Assembly (NCBI GenBank): GCA_016191995.1
Contig: JACPVA010000102.1
Span: 1-54,770, forward strand
Source: Burkholderiales bacterium
GTDB lineage: Bacteria > Pseudomonadota > Gammaproteobacteria > Burkholderiales > Burkholderiaceae_C
Length of the DNA stretch: 54,770 nucleotides
Direction of reading: 5' to 3'
In this document: positions 27,314-36,433 of the stretch, piece after piece
How positions within the stretch are numbered: position 1 is the stretch's first letter
Layout of the letters: the number at the start of each line of letters is the position of its first letter
Notes under the pieces: model-generated
The model's database searches: none
Told to the model about the DNA's origin: nothing
The model's input: the letters and a program-made list of their open reading frames with translations, nothing else
Made by a program: the position numbers and the translations under genes

Positions 27314-27365
27314 GCGCTTGTCTCCAGGCAGCGGTTCAGGGTGGGCGCACGATAGAGACTGCGCA

Positions 27366-27383
27366 CTTTCAGCGCGCTTTCAG
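27366..27383 (-). promoter_or_regulatory. Tandem CTGAAAG boxes upstream of tctC (possible TctD site)
   Basis: CTTTCAG occurs at 27366-27372 and 27377-27383; read on the tctC strand this is CTGAAAG-N4-CTGAAAG. Seven-base direct repeats spaced 11 bp are the usual target form of OmpR-class response regulators. They end 53 bp before the tctC start, so they lie close to the promoter. TctD-type regulators belong to this class, and one is encoded at 37936-38604. Confidence 0.55.
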
Positions 27384-27544
27384 TCCGGACGCCGAATGGC
27401 GCGGGTTAACCCCGATTCCGCTCAGGTCGGCAGCTTCCGGCCGGGAGGGGGGGACTCGACTACCGCCAAGCCAAGGGCCGCTGCGTGCAGGTCAGCCACG
27501 CGGCGCCTCCAATGGCGCGCCTGTCCGTTCGCGTCGCGACGAAA

Positions 27545-27581
27545 TCTTGATGCCGGCGCGCCGATTCTTGGCAACGTCTTG
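27545..27581 (+). promoter_or_regulatory. Three phased TCTTG boxes upstream of kdp
   Basis: TCTTG occurs at 27545-27549, 27566-27570 and 27577-27581, spaced 21 and 11 bp, that is, on the same face of the helix. The last overlaps TTGACG (27579-27584), a good -35 hexamer. This is a candidate KdpE activation region for the kdp operon, but the boxes do not match the E. coli KdpE site closely. Confidence 0.4.
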
Positions 27582-27624
27582 ACGCCGTCCGTCAGAACAT
27601 TTGCCCATTCGACTCGGAGGATGC

Positions 27625-27726
27625 ATGGACATCGTCTATCTCGTTGCGGCAGGCGCCTTCTGCGCAGCGATCATCGGGTTCGCGCTCGGATGCGATCTGC
27701 TGCAGAACCGCAGGGTGACGCCATGA
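27625..27726 (+). CDS. Small membrane protein preceding kdpF
   Basis: A 33-residue peptide: [23 protein letters not shown], then [10 protein letters not shown]. One membrane helix with a short basic C-terminal tail. CGGAGG lies 7 bp upstream of the ATG, and its stop overlaps the kdpF start (ATGA), so it is translated as the first member of the kdp operon. It is not KdpF, which follows. A role as an accessory Kdp subunit or regulator peptide is possible; I do not know a named family. Confidence 0.7.
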   Translation: MDIVYLVAAGAFCAAIIGFALGCDLLQNRRVTP

Positions 27727-27815
27727 CGGGCTGGGACATCGCCGGTGGCTTGATCGCCATCGGGCTGCTGATCTACCTCGTCGCAGCGTTGCTGCGGCCG
27801 GAGGACTTCTCGTGA
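27723..27815 (+). CDS. kdpF: K+-transporting ATPase subunit KdpF
   Basis: A 30-residue single-helix peptide, [30 protein letters not shown]. The pattern YLVxALLRPExF is the KdpF signature. KdpF stabilises the KdpABC complex in the membrane. Its start overlaps the preceding small gene and its stop overlaps kdpA (GTGA). Confidence 0.93.
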   Translation: MTGWDIAGGLIAIGLLIYLVAALLRPEDFS

Positions 27816-29602
27816 ACACGCCCGCCTGGATGCAACTGCTCGCCTATCTGGCGATCCTGCTGCTGCTCGCGTGGCCGCTGGCGCGGGCGATGGAGGCGGT
27901 GATGCAAGGCCGCTTCGACCTGGGCCGGCGCGTCGAGGCACCCTTGCTCCGCCTGGCGGGCGTCGACGCCGAGCGCGAAGCGCGCTGGCTGTCCTATGCC
28001 ATGGGCCTGCTGGTGTTCAACGGGCTGGGCATCCTGGTGGTGTATGCCCTGCAGCGGCTCCAGGCCGCTCTACCCCTCAACCCGCAGGGCATGGCCGCGG
28101 TCTCTCCCGAATCGGCCTTCAACACGGCCGTCAGCTTCGTCACCAACACCAACTGGCAGGGCTACGGCGGCGAGTCGACGATGAGCAACCTGACGCAGAT
28201 GCTCGCGCTGACGGTGCAGAACTTCCTGTCGGCGGCGACCGGCATCGTCGTCGCGGTCGCGCTGGTGCGGGGCTTCGCGCGCCACTCGGCACCGGCCATC
28301 GGCAATGTGTGGGTGGACCTCTCCCGCGCGACGCTGTGGATCCTGCTTCCACTCTCGTCCGTGTTCGCGCTGGTGCTGGCCGGTCAGGGCGTGATCCAGA
28401 ACCTGAAGCCCTACCAGGACGTACAGACCGTAGAAGCCGTGACCTGGCAAGGCCCCAAGCTAGGCACCGACGGCCAGCCCGTCAAGGACGACAAGGGCCA
28501 GCCGGTGCTGGAAGACAAGTCCTCGCCAACGCAGTCCGTCGCGATGGGCCCGGTCGCCTCGCAGCTGGCGATCAAGATGATCGGAACGAACGGCGGTGGC
28601 TTCTTCAACGCCAACTCCGCCCACCCGTACGAGAACCCGACGGCCGTCACGAACTTCATGCAGATGCTGTCGATCCTCCTGATCCCGGTGGCGCTGTGCT
28701 TTGTGTTCGGCCGCATGGTCGGCGACCAGCGCCAGGGCTGGGCGCTGCTGGCGGCGATGACGCTGGTGTTCGTCGTCGCCGTGGTGGCGACCACCGCTGC
28801 CGAACAGCAGGCCAATCCGGCTCTCACCGCGCTGGGCGTCGACGCCGCCGGCGGCAACATGGAAGGCAAGGAAGTTCGCTTCGGCATCAACGCCTCGGCG
28901 CTGTTCGCGACCATCACCACGGCGGCCAGCTGCGGCGCGGTGATCTCGATGCACGACAGCTACACCCCGTTGGGCGGCATGGTGCCGATGGTGATGATGC
29001 AGCTCGGCGAGGTGATCTTCGGCGGTGTCGGCTCGGGCCTGTACGGGATGCTGGTGTTCGCCATCCTGGCCGTGTTCATCGCCGGGCTGATGATCGGCCG
29101 CACGCCCGAGTACCTGGGCAAGAAGATCGAGGCGCACGAGATGAAGATGGTGTCGATCGCCATCCTCGTGACGCCGCTGCTGGTGCTGCTGGGCACCGCG
29201 GTCGCGGTGATGGCGGAGCCCGGCCGCGCCAGCATCCAGGACCCGGGCCCGCACGGTTTCTCCGAGGTGCTGTACGCACTGTCGTCGGCGGCCAACAACA
29301 ACGGCAGCGCCTTCGCGGGGCTGTCCGCCGACACGCCCTTCTACAACCTGCTGCTGGCGGTGGCGATGTGGTTCGGCCGCTTCGGCGTGATCGTGCCGGT
29401 GCTGGCGATCGCCGGCTCGCTGGCCGCGAAGAAGCGGCTCGCAGTGACCGGCGGCACGCTGCCGACCCACGGCCCGCTGTTCGTGCTGCTGCTGATCGGC
29501 ACCGTGCTGCTGGTCGGCCTGCTGAACTACGTGCCCGCGCTGGCCCTCGGCCCGGTGGTCGAGCACCTGATGCTGAACGCCGAAGTGAGCCACCCGTCAT
29601 GA
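27812..29602 (+). CDS. kdpA: K+-transporting ATPase subunit A (KdpA)
   Basis: A 596-residue channel-like subunit that selects and conducts K+. The P-loop segments are visible: [44 protein letters not shown] and [14 protein letters not shown]. The GTG start overlaps the kdpF stop by 4 bp. About 40 residues longer than the E. coli protein, mostly in a loop rich in Lys and Asp around [18 protein letters not shown]. It overlaps kdpB by ATGA. Confidence 0.96.
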   Translation: MNTPAWMQLLAYLAILLLLAWPLARAMEAVMQGRFDLGRRVEAPLLRLAGVDAEREARWLSYAMGLLVFNGLGILVVYALQRLQAALPLNPQGMAAVSPESAFNTAVSFVTNTNWQGYGGESTMSNLTQMLALTVQNFLSAATGIVVAVALVRGFARHSAPAIGNVWVDLSRATLWILLPLSSVFALVLAGQGVIQNLKPYQDVQTVEAVTWQGPKLGTDGQPVKDDKGQPVLEDKSSPTQSVAMGPVASQLAIKMIGTNGGGFFNANSAHPYENPTAVTNFMQMLSILLIPVALCFVFGRMVGDQRQGWALLAAMTLVFVVAVVATTAAEQQANPALTALGVDAAGGNMEGKEVRFGINASALFATITTAASCGAVISMHDSYTPLGGMVPMVMMQLGEVIFGGVGSGLYGMLVFAILAVFIAGLMIGRTPEYLGKKIEAHEMKMVSIAILVTPLLVLLGTAVAVMAEPGRASIQDPGPHGFSEVLYALSSAANNNGSAFAGLSADTPFYNLLLAVAMWFGRFGVIVPVLAIAGSLAAKKRLAVTGGTLPTHGPLFVLLLIGTVLLVGLLNYVPALALGPVVEHLMLNAEVSHPS

Positions 29603-31677
29603 CCCGCAAGACCCTGACCCTGTTCGACCCGGCGCTGACGACCCCGGCGCTCGCCGACGCGTTGCGCAAGCTCGATCCGCGCGTGCAGTGGCGCAACCCG
29701 GTGATGTTCGTCGTCTACGTCGGCAGCGCCTTCACCACCGCGCTGGCCGCGGCGCAGCCCGATGCATTCGGCATCGGCGTGGCCGTGTGGCTGTGGTTCA
29801 CCGTGCTGTTCGCCAACTTCGCCGAGGCCCTGGCCGAGGGCCGCAGCAAGGCGCAGGCTGCGTCGCTGCGCGGGCTGAAGAGGACGACCTGGGCGAAGAA
29901 GCTCGAAGGCGAGTACCGCCACGGCGAGCCGCGCACCGCCATGAAGTGGCACCCGCTGGAGGCCGACCGCCTGCGCAAGCGCGACACCGTGCTGATCGAG
30001 GCCGGCGACACGATTCCGGCCGACGGCGAGGTGATCGACGGCGTGGCCTCGGTGGACGAAAGCGCGATCACCGGCGAATCGGCGCCGGTGATCCGCGAGT
30101 CCGGTGGCGACTTCTCGGCCGTGACCGGCGGCACGCGCGTGCTCTCGGACTGGATCGTCGTGCGCGTGGCCGTGAATCCGGGCGAGACCTTCGTCGACCG
30201 CATGATCGCGATGGTCGAGAACGCGAAGCGGCAGAAGACGCCCAACGAGATCGCGTTGACCATCTTGCTGGTGGCGCTGACCATCGTCTTCCTCGGCGTC
30301 GTCGTCACCCTGCTGCCCTTCTCCGCCTTCGGCGTGATGGCCGCGGGCGCCGGCCGGCCGGTGAGCCTGGTGATCCTGGTGGCGCTGCTGGTGTGCCTGA
30401 TCCCGACGACGATCGCCGGCCTGCTGTCGGCCATCGGTGTCGCGGGCATGAGCCGCATGATGCAGGCCAACGTCATCGCCACCTCGGGCCGCGCGGTCGA
30501 AGCCGCGGGCGACGTGGACGTGCTGCTGCTCGACAAGACCGGCACGATCACCCTCGGCAACCGCCAGGCCAGCGCCTTCATCCCGGCCGCAGGCGTGAAA
30601 GAGGCCGATCTCGCCGATGCGGCGCAGCTGGCGTCGCTGGCCGACGAGACGCCCGAAGGGCGCAGCATCGTCGTCCTGGCCAAGCAGAAGTTCCAGCTGC
30701 GCGAGCGCGAGGTCGCGGCGCTGGGCGCGAGCTTCGTTCATTTCACGGCGCAGACGCGCATGAGCGGCGCCGACCTGCAGGGCCCGGACGGCAAGGCTCG
30801 GCAACTGCGCAAGGGCGCGGCCGACGCGATCCGCAGGCATGTCGAGGCGCTGGGCGGGAGCTTCCCGGCGGCGCTGCAAACCACGGTGGACGGCGTTGCG
30901 CGCCGCGGCAGCACGCCGTTGTTGGTGACCGACGGTGCACGCGTGCTGGGCGTCGTCGAGCTCAAGGATATCGTCAAGGGCGGCATCAAGGAACGTTTTG
31001 CCGAGCTGCGACGCATGGGCATCAGGACCGTGATGGTCACCGGCGACAACCGGCTTACCGCGGCGGCGATCGCGGCCGAGGCCGGCGTGGACGACTTCCT
31101 CGCCGAAGCGACACCCGAGGCCAAGCTGAAGCTCATCCGCGAACACCAGACCGCCGGCCGGCTGGTGGCGATGACCGGCGACGGCACCAACGACGCGCCG
31201 GCCCTGGCCCAGGCCGACGTGGCGGTGGCGATGAACACCGGCACCCAGGCCGCCAAGGAGGCCGGCAATATGGTCGACCTCGACAGCAACCCGACCAAGC
31301 TGATCGAGATCGTCGAGACCGGCAAGCAGATGCTGATGACGCGCGGTTCGCTCACCACGTTCAGCATCGCCAACGATTTGGCCAAGTACTTCGCCATCAT
31401 CCCGGCGGCCTTCGTCGCCACCTACCCGCAGCTCGCCGCGCTGAACGTGATGGGGCTCGCCAGTCCCACGTCGGCGATCCTGTCGGCGGTGATCTTCAAT
31501 GCGCTGATCATCGTCGTGCTGATCCCGCTGGCGCTGAAGGGCGTCGCCTACCGGGCGGTCGGAGCGGCGTCGCTGCTGCGCCGCAACCTGCTCGTCTACG
31601 GCCTGGGCGGCGTGATCGTGCCCTTCGTCGGCATCAAGCTCATCGACCTGGGCCTGGTGGCACTGGGCTTGTCCTGA
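29599..31677 (+). CDS. kdpB: K+-transporting ATPase subunit B (KdpB)
   Basis: A 692-residue P-type ATPase that powers Kdp. Asp312 in [11 protein letters not shown] is phosphorylated; ITGESAPV is the actuator loop, and [21 protein letters not shown] is the hinge motif. It starts with an ATG overlapping kdpA. Length and motifs are standard. Confidence 0.97.
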   Translation: MTRKTLTLFDPALTTPALADALRKLDPRVQWRNPVMFVVYVGSAFTTALAAAQPDAFGIGVAVWLWFTVLFANFAEALAEGRSKAQAASLRGLKRTTWAKKLEGEYRHGEPRTAMKWHPLEADRLRKRDTVLIEAGDTIPADGEVIDGVASVDESAITGESAPVIRESGGDFSAVTGGTRVLSDWIVVRVAVNPGETFVDRMIAMVENAKRQKTPNEIALTILLVALTIVFLGVVVTLLPFSAFGVMAAGAGRPVSLVILVALLVCLIPTTIAGLLSAIGVAGMSRMMQANVIATSGRAVEAAGDVDVLLLDKTGTITLGNRQASAFIPAAGVKEADLADAAQLASLADETPEGRSIVVLAKQKFQLREREVAALGASFVHFTAQTRMSGADLQGPDGKARQLRKGAADAIRRHVEALGGSFPAALQTTVDGVARRGSTPLLVTDGARVLGVVELKDIVKGGIKERFAELRRMGIRTVMVTGDNRLTAAAIAAEAGVDDFLAEATPEAKLKLIREHQTAGRLVAMTGDGTNDAPALAQADVAVAMNTGTQAAKEAGNMVDLDSNPTKLIEIVETGKQMLMTRGSLTTFSIANDLAKYFAIIPAAFVATYPQLAALNVMGLASPTSAILSAVIFNALIIVVLIPLALKGVAYRAVGAASLLRRNLLVYGLGGVIVPFVGIKLIDLGLVALGLS

Positions 31678-31697
31678 ATACCGTCTCCGAGGAAGCC

Positions 31698-32270
31698 ATG
31701 GACCTTCAATTTCGGCCGGCACTCACGCTCTTCGTGGCCCTGTCGGCGATCACCGGGCTCGCCTATCCGCTGGCGGTGACCGGCATCGCGCAGCTCGCAT
31801 TCCCCGACGCCGCCAACGGCAGCCTGATCGTGCGCGACAGCAAGCCGGTCGGCTCCGAGCTGATCGGCCAGGCCTTCCGCGACCCCGGGCACTTCTGGAG
31901 CCGGCCCTCGGCCACGGGTCCGATGCCCTACAACGCCGCCAACTCCTCCGGGTCCAACCTGGGGCCGAGCAGCCCGGCGCTGGCTGATGCCGTCAAGGCG
32001 CGCATCGTGGCGCTGCGGGCTGCCGATCCCGGCAATATGGCGCCGGTGCCGGTGGACCTGGTCACCGCCTCGGCCAGCGGCCTGGACCCGCACATCAGCC
32101 GTGCCGCCGCCGACTACCAGACGGCGCGAGTGGCACGCGCTCGGGGTCTGCCGGCCGAGCGGGTGCGCGCGTTGGTCGAGCAGCACACCGAGCTGCCGCT
32201 GCTCGGCTTCATCGGCGAGCCGCGCGTGCACGTGCTGCGCTTGAACCTCGCGCTCGGCGCCGCGCGCTGA
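31698..32270 (+). CDS. kdpC: K+-transporting ATPase subunit C (KdpC)
   Basis: A 190-residue protein with one N-terminal membrane helix ([32 protein letters not shown]) and a periplasmic or exposed domain containing [27 protein letters not shown] and [11 protein letters not shown], all KdpC hallmarks. It starts 20 bp after kdpB with GAGGA upstream. Confidence 0.96.
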   Translation: MDLQFRPALTLFVALSAITGLAYPLAVTGIAQLAFPDAANGSLIVRDSKPVGSELIGQAFRDPGHFWSRPSATGPMPYNAANSSGSNLGPSSPALADAVKARIVALRAADPGNMAPVPVDLVTASASGLDPHISRAAADYQTARVARARGLPAERVRALVEQHTELPLLGFIGEPRVHVLRLNLALGAAR

Positions 32271-32285
32271 CGCGCTGGCCGACAG

Positions 32286-32432
32286 ATGGGCGACCTGTGG
32301 GCCGTGCTCGGGGCCGTCGGCGCCGTCGTGCTGCCGATGGCACTCGCCTGGTGGCTGCTGGACCGGCGCCCGACAAGAACCGACCTGCGGCGCGACGCGC
32401 ATGGGAAGATGCCCGGCGAGAAGGAGCGCTGA
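32286..32432 (+). CDS. Small membrane protein between kdpC and the CorA-like gene
   Basis: A 48-residue peptide: MGDLWAVLGAVGAVVLPMALAWWLLDRRPTRTDL and a charged tail ending MPGEKER. One membrane helix, cytoplasmic basic tail expected. It lies 15 bp after kdpC and 3 bp before the next gene, so it is part of the operon. Its own end supplies AAGGAG as the next ribosome site. No named family known to me. Confidence 0.6.
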   Translation: MGDLWAVLGAVGAVVLPMALAWWLLDRRPTRTDLRRDAHGKMPGEKER

Positions 32433-32435
32433 GCC

Positions 32436-32930
32436 ATGCTGATCAACGGCGTCGCCTGCCAGGACGGGCAAGGGCTCTCGGACATCCCGATCGAGGACAT
32501 CGACGAGTGGGGGCGCAAGCCCGGCTGCTTCGTCTGGGTGGCGCTGCACGACACCACGGACGACGAACTGCGCCAGATGCAGCGGGAGTCCGGCCTGCAC
32601 GAACTGACCGTCGAGCACGCCCGCCAAGGCCACCAGCGGCCGAAGATCGAGCAGTACGGCGACACGCTATTCGTCGTGATGAAGCTGCCCGAAGCCCGCC
32701 AGGACCTGTCGATGGTGACAATCGAGGAGTCGGAGACCAGCAGGCGCCTGGCGGTCTGGGCGGCGATCTTCGCCGTGTCCACGGCACTGGCCGGCATCTG
32801 GGGCATGAACTTCGAGCACATGCCCGAGCCGAGATGGGCCTGGGGCCACCCGATGGCGCTGGCGGCGAACGCAGGCGCGGCCGGCATCCTGTCCTGGCGC
32901 TTCCAGCGGGCGGGGTGCTTGCAGCGATGA
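32436..32930 (+). CDS. CorA-like magnesium transporter with a large internal deletion
   Basis: A 164-residue protein made of the two ends of a CorA. Residues 1-87 are the usual N-terminal cytoplasmic strand region (FVWVALHDTTDDELRQMQRESGLHELTVEHARQGHQRPKIEQYGDTLFVVMKLPEA). Residues 88-164 are the end of the stalk helix, the first membrane helix with GMNF, and the second membrane segment. About 150 residues in between, including most of the long stalk helix, are missing, with the frame kept. The stop overlaps kdpD by ATGA. It may be an inactive relic held for translational coupling, or a mini-CorA with a new role. Confidence 0.8.
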   Translation: MLINGVACQDGQGLSDIPIEDIDEWGRKPGCFVWVALHDTTDDELRQMQRESGLHELTVEHARQGHQRPKIEQYGDTLFVVMKLPEARQDLSMVTIEESETSRRLAVWAAIFAVSTALAGIWGMNFEHMPEPRWAWGHPMALAANAGAAGILSWRFQRAGCLQR

Positions 32931-35641
32931 ACGGAGATGAGCGCCCCGACCCCGACCGCCTGCTGCGGCAGGTACAGCAGGACGAGGCCCGCGCTCGGCG
33001 CGGCCGGCTGAAGATCTTCTTCGGTGCCTCGGCGGGCGTCGGCAAGACCTACGCGATGCTCGCCTCAGCGCGTGCGGCGCAGGCGCAGGGCACGGCGCTG
33101 GTCGTCGGGCTGGTCGAGACCCATGGCCGCGCCGAGACGCAGGCCATGGCGCGCGACCTCCCGCGCCTGCCGCTTGAGAGGGTGCCCTACCGCGACCGCA
33201 CGCTGCAGGAGTTCGACATCGACGCGGCGCTGGCCTGGGCGCGCGAGCAGGCCGACCCGCTGGTGCTGCTGGACGAGTTGGCACACAGCAATGCCGCCGG
33301 CTCGCGCCACCCTAAGCGCTGGCAGGACGTGGAGGAGCTGCTCGCTGCCGGCGTCGACGTCTGGTCGACGATGAACGTGCAGCACCTGGAGAGCCTGAAC
33401 GACATCGTGAGCGGCATCACCGGGATCCGGGTCTGGGAGACGGTGCCCGACCGGCTGTTCGACGAGGCCGACGAGGTGGTCGTCGTCGACCTGCCGCCGG
33501 ACGAGTTGCTGCAGCGGCTGAAGGCCGGCAAGGTCTACATCCCGCAGCAGGCGGAGCGTGCGGCAGCGAACTTCTTTCGCAAGGGCAACCTGCTGGCCTT
33601 GCGCGAGCTGGCGCTGCGCCGCACCGCCGACCGTGTCGACGACGAGATGCAGGCCTGGCGCCGGCGCAGCTCGGTGCAGGCGGTGTGGCCCAACCGCGAG
33701 GCGCTGCTGGCCTGCGTCGGCACCGGCGACCGCGGCGAGAAGGTGGTGCGCGCCTGCGCGCGGCTGGCCGCTCAGCTTGACGTGCCGTGGCACGCGGTGC
33801 ACGTGGAAACCCCTGCCGTGCACCGACTGCCCCCGGGCCGGCGCGAGCAGACGCTGCGCGTGCTGAAGTTGGCGCAGGAACTGGGCGCCAGCGTCGCCAC
33901 GCCGTCGGCGCCCGAAGCGGCCCATGCCCTGGTTCGCTATGCCCGCGAGCACAACCTGGCGCGGCTGGTGATCGGGCGCACGACCCGCCGCTGGCCGTGG
34001 CAGCGCTCGGCCTCGGACCGCATCGCCGATCTGGCCGAGGATCTCGATGTCGTGCAGGTGGCGCTGCCCGCCGCCATCCGCGATGGTGCCGCACCCGGCT
34101 CGGCGCCAGCGCGCACGCTGCCGGGGGAGTTCCCGTGGCGCGGCTACGCCGCCGCGATCGCCGCCTGCGGGGTCACGGCCTTGCTGGCCACGCCGCTGCT
34201 CGGGCTGCTCGAACTCACGAACATCGTGATGATCTTCCTGCTCGCCGTCGTCGGCGTGGGGTGGTTCTACGGTCGTGGACCGGCGGTGGTGGCAGCGTTC
34301 CTGGGCGTCGGCCTGTTCGACTTCTTCTTCGTGCCGCCCCGCCTTTCGTTCGCGGTCAGCGACGTGCAGTACCTGGTGACCTTCGCCGTGATGCTGGTCG
34401 TGGCCCTGGCCATCGGCCAGCTCACCGCCGTGCTGAAGGTGCAGGCCGAGGCTGCCACGCAGCGCGAGCACCGCATGCGCGGCCTGTACGAGATGTCGCG
34501 CGACCTGTCGGCGGCGCTGCTGCCCGGACAGGTGGCCGAAATCGGTGCCCGCTTCCTCGCGACGGAATTCAAGGCCCGCTCCACGCTGCTGACCGCCGAT
34601 GAGGACGACCGGCTCGCCGCACTGCCGGGCGGCAACGCGGCGGTGGACGATGCCGTGGCGCAATGGGCCTTCGACCGCGGCGTGGCGGCCGGTTTCGGCA
34701 CCGACACGCTCGCCGCCAGTGCCTGCCTGGTGCTGCCGCTGAAGGCGCCGATGCGCTTGCGTGGGGTGCTGGCCGTGCAGCTCGCCGACCGCGCCACGCT
34801 CGGGCCCGACCAGCGCCGGCTGCTCGACACCTGCGCGTCGCTGCTGGCGATCTCGCTGGAGCGCATCCACTACATCGACGTGGCGCAGAAGAGCACCGTG
34901 CAGATCGAGTCGGAGCGGCTGCGCAATTCGCTGCTGTCGGCGATCCCGCACGACCTGCGCACGCCGTTGGCGGCCCTGGTCGGGCTGGTGGACACGCTGG
35001 CGATGACCGCGCCGCCGTTGCCGCCCACGCAGGCCGAGATCACTGGCGCCATCCGTGAATCGGCGCTGCGGATGAACGCGATGGTCGGCAACCTGCTGGA
35101 CATGGCCCGGCTCGAGGCCGGGGCGGTGCCGATGCGCCGCGAGTGGCAGCCGCTGGAGGAAGTGGTCGGCAGCGCGCTGGCGGCGTGCGCCCCCGCGCTG
35201 CAGGGCCGGCCGGTGCGCGTGACGCTGGCCGACGACCTGCCGCTGCTGCACCTGGACGCCGTGCTGTTCGAGCGCGTGCTCGTGAACCTGCTGGAGAACG
35301 CCGCGAAATACACGCCGCCGGGCAGCGCCGTCGAGCTGTCGGCTTCGGCGTCCTCCTCGTCGGTGGCGCTCGTCCTGGACGATCACGGCCCCGGCCTGCC
35401 GCCCGGGCGCGAGGAGGCGCTCTTCGACAAGTTCGAGCGCGGCAGCAAGGAAAGCGCGACCCCGGGCGTCGGCCTGGGCCTGGCGATCTCGCGCGCCATC
35501 GTGCAGGCCCATGGCGGCACGATCCGCGGCGAGAACCGTTCGGGCCTGTCCGGCATCGACGGCGCACGCTTCACGATCGAGCTGCCGCGCGGCACGCCGC
35601 CGGCCGACGACGGCAGCGCCGCCGCCACCGACAGCGTCTAG
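32927..35641 (+). CDS. kdpD: Osmosensitive K+ channel sensor kinase KdpD
   Basis: A 904-residue sensor kinase. The N-terminal KdpD domain has GASAGVGKTYAML and LVETHGRAET, DELAHSN and STMNVQHLESLND; a USP-like domain follows. Four membrane helices lie around residues 400-495, then a GAF-like region, and the kinase core has SAIPHDLRTPLAAL (His box), LLENAAKYTPPGS (N box) and GPGLPPG plus GVGLGLAIS. The start overlaps the CorA-like gene. It pairs with KdpE to switch kdp on at low K+ or salt stress. Confidence 0.96.
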   Translation: MNGDERPDPDRLLRQVQQDEARARRGRLKIFFGASAGVGKTYAMLASARAAQAQGTALVVGLVETHGRAETQAMARDLPRLPLERVPYRDRTLQEFDIDAALAWAREQADPLVLLDELAHSNAAGSRHPKRWQDVEELLAAGVDVWSTMNVQHLESLNDIVSGITGIRVWETVPDRLFDEADEVVVVDLPPDELLQRLKAGKVYIPQQAERAAANFFRKGNLLALRELALRRTADRVDDEMQAWRRRSSVQAVWPNREALLACVGTGDRGEKVVRACARLAAQLDVPWHAVHVETPAVHRLPPGRREQTLRVLKLAQELGASVATPSAPEAAHALVRYAREHNLARLVIGRTTRRWPWQRSASDRIADLAEDLDVVQVALPAAIRDGAAPGSAPARTLPGEFPWRGYAAAIAACGVTALLATPLLGLLELTNIVMIFLLAVVGVGWFYGRGPAVVAAFLGVGLFDFFFVPPRLSFAVSDVQYLVTFAVMLVVALAIGQLTAVLKVQAEAATQREHRMRGLYEMSRDLSAALLPGQVAEIGARFLATEFKARSTLLTADEDDRLAALPGGNAAVDDAVAQWAFDRGVAAGFGTDTLAASACLVLPLKAPMRLRGVLAVQLADRATLGPDQRRLLDTCASLLAISLERIHYIDVAQKSTVQIESERLRNSLLSAIPHDLRTPLAALVGLVDTLAMTAPPLPPTQAEITGAIRESALRMNAMVGNLLDMARLEAGAVPMRREWQPLEEVVGSALAACAPALQGRPVRVTLADDLPLLHLDAVLFERVLVNLLENAAKYTPPGSAVELSASASSSSVALVLDDHGPGLPPGREEALFDKFERGSKESATPGVGLGLAISRAIVQAHGGTIRGENRSGLSGIDGARFTIELPRGTPPADDGSAAATDSV

Positions 35642-35650
35642 GATGCCCGC

Positions 35651-36340
35651 GTGCAACTGAGCGCCCGCATCCTCGTGGTCGAAGACGAGCCGGATATCCG
35701 CCGCTTCGTGCGCATGGCGCTGGAGTCGGAGGGCCACGAGGTCTTCGAGGCACCGAGCCAGCAGCGCGGGCTGATCGAGGCCGGCAGCCGGCGGCCGGAA
35801 CTGGTCATCGTCGATCTCGGCCTGCCCGACGGCGACGGCGTCGACCTGATCCGTGATCTGCGGGGCTGGTCGTCCGCGCCGGTGATCGTGTTGTCGGCTC
35901 GAAGCGGCGAGGTCGACAAGGTGGCCGCGCTCGATGCCGGCGCCGACGACTACCTGGTCAAGCCCTTCGGCGCGGGCGAACTGCTGGCTCGCGTGCGGGC
36001 GCAGTTGCGGCGGCAGGCACTGGTCCCATCGACGGCACAGCCGGTGCTGCGCTTCGGCCGCACCACGGTGGATTTCGCGCGCCGCGTTGTGGAGCGCGAC
36101 GGCGAGCCGCTGCACCTGACGCCGATCGAGTACCGGCTGCTCGCCCACCTGGCCGCGCAGCCCGACCGCGTGGTCACGCACCAGCAACTGCTCAAGGCGG
36201 TATGGGGGCCGGGACATGCGAAGGACACCCACTACGTGCGCGTGCACATGGCCAACCTGCGCAAGAAGGTCGAGGACGATGCGTCGATGCCGCGCCACCT
36301 GCTCACCGAGGCCGGGATCGGGTATCGATTCCGCCCCTGA
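35651..36340 (+). CDS. kdpE: Response regulator KdpE
   Basis: A 229-residue OmpR-class regulator. The receiver carries the acidic pair in VVEDEPD and Asp55 in VIVDLGLPDGDG, with Lys in YLVKPF. The winged helix at the C-terminus contains LHLTPIEYRLLAHLAAQPDRVVTHQQLLKAVWGPG and HYVRVHMANLRKKVE, typical of KdpE. The GTG at 35651 fits the receiver start; it follows kdpD by 9 bp. Confidence 0.95.
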   Translation: MQLSARILVVEDEPDIRRFVRMALESEGHEVFEAPSQQRGLIEAGSRRPELVIVDLGLPDGDGVDLIRDLRGWSSAPVIVLSARSGEVDKVAALDAGADDYLVKPFGAGELLARVRAQLRRQALVPSTAQPVLRFGRTTVDFARRVVERDGEPLHLTPIEYRLLAHLAAQPDRVVTHQQLLKAVWGPGHAKDTHYVRVHMANLRKKVEDDASMPRHLLTEAGIGYRFRP

Positions 36341-36433
36341 GTGCGGTTGCGCCGCATCGCTGTCGATCGGGGCAGACCCGGCGAAGGCCTGCCTCGGGGG
36401 CGCGCGATCCCCCCTGTCCGAGCCGCACCAGGG

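Larger units (their letters stand above)
27314..27624. other. Divergent regulatory region between tctC and kdp
   Basis: About 311 bp with no protein gene supported. The left half faces tctC and contains a tandem repeat; the right half faces the kdp operon and contains three phased TCTTG boxes. Both are listed separately. Confidence 0.6.
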
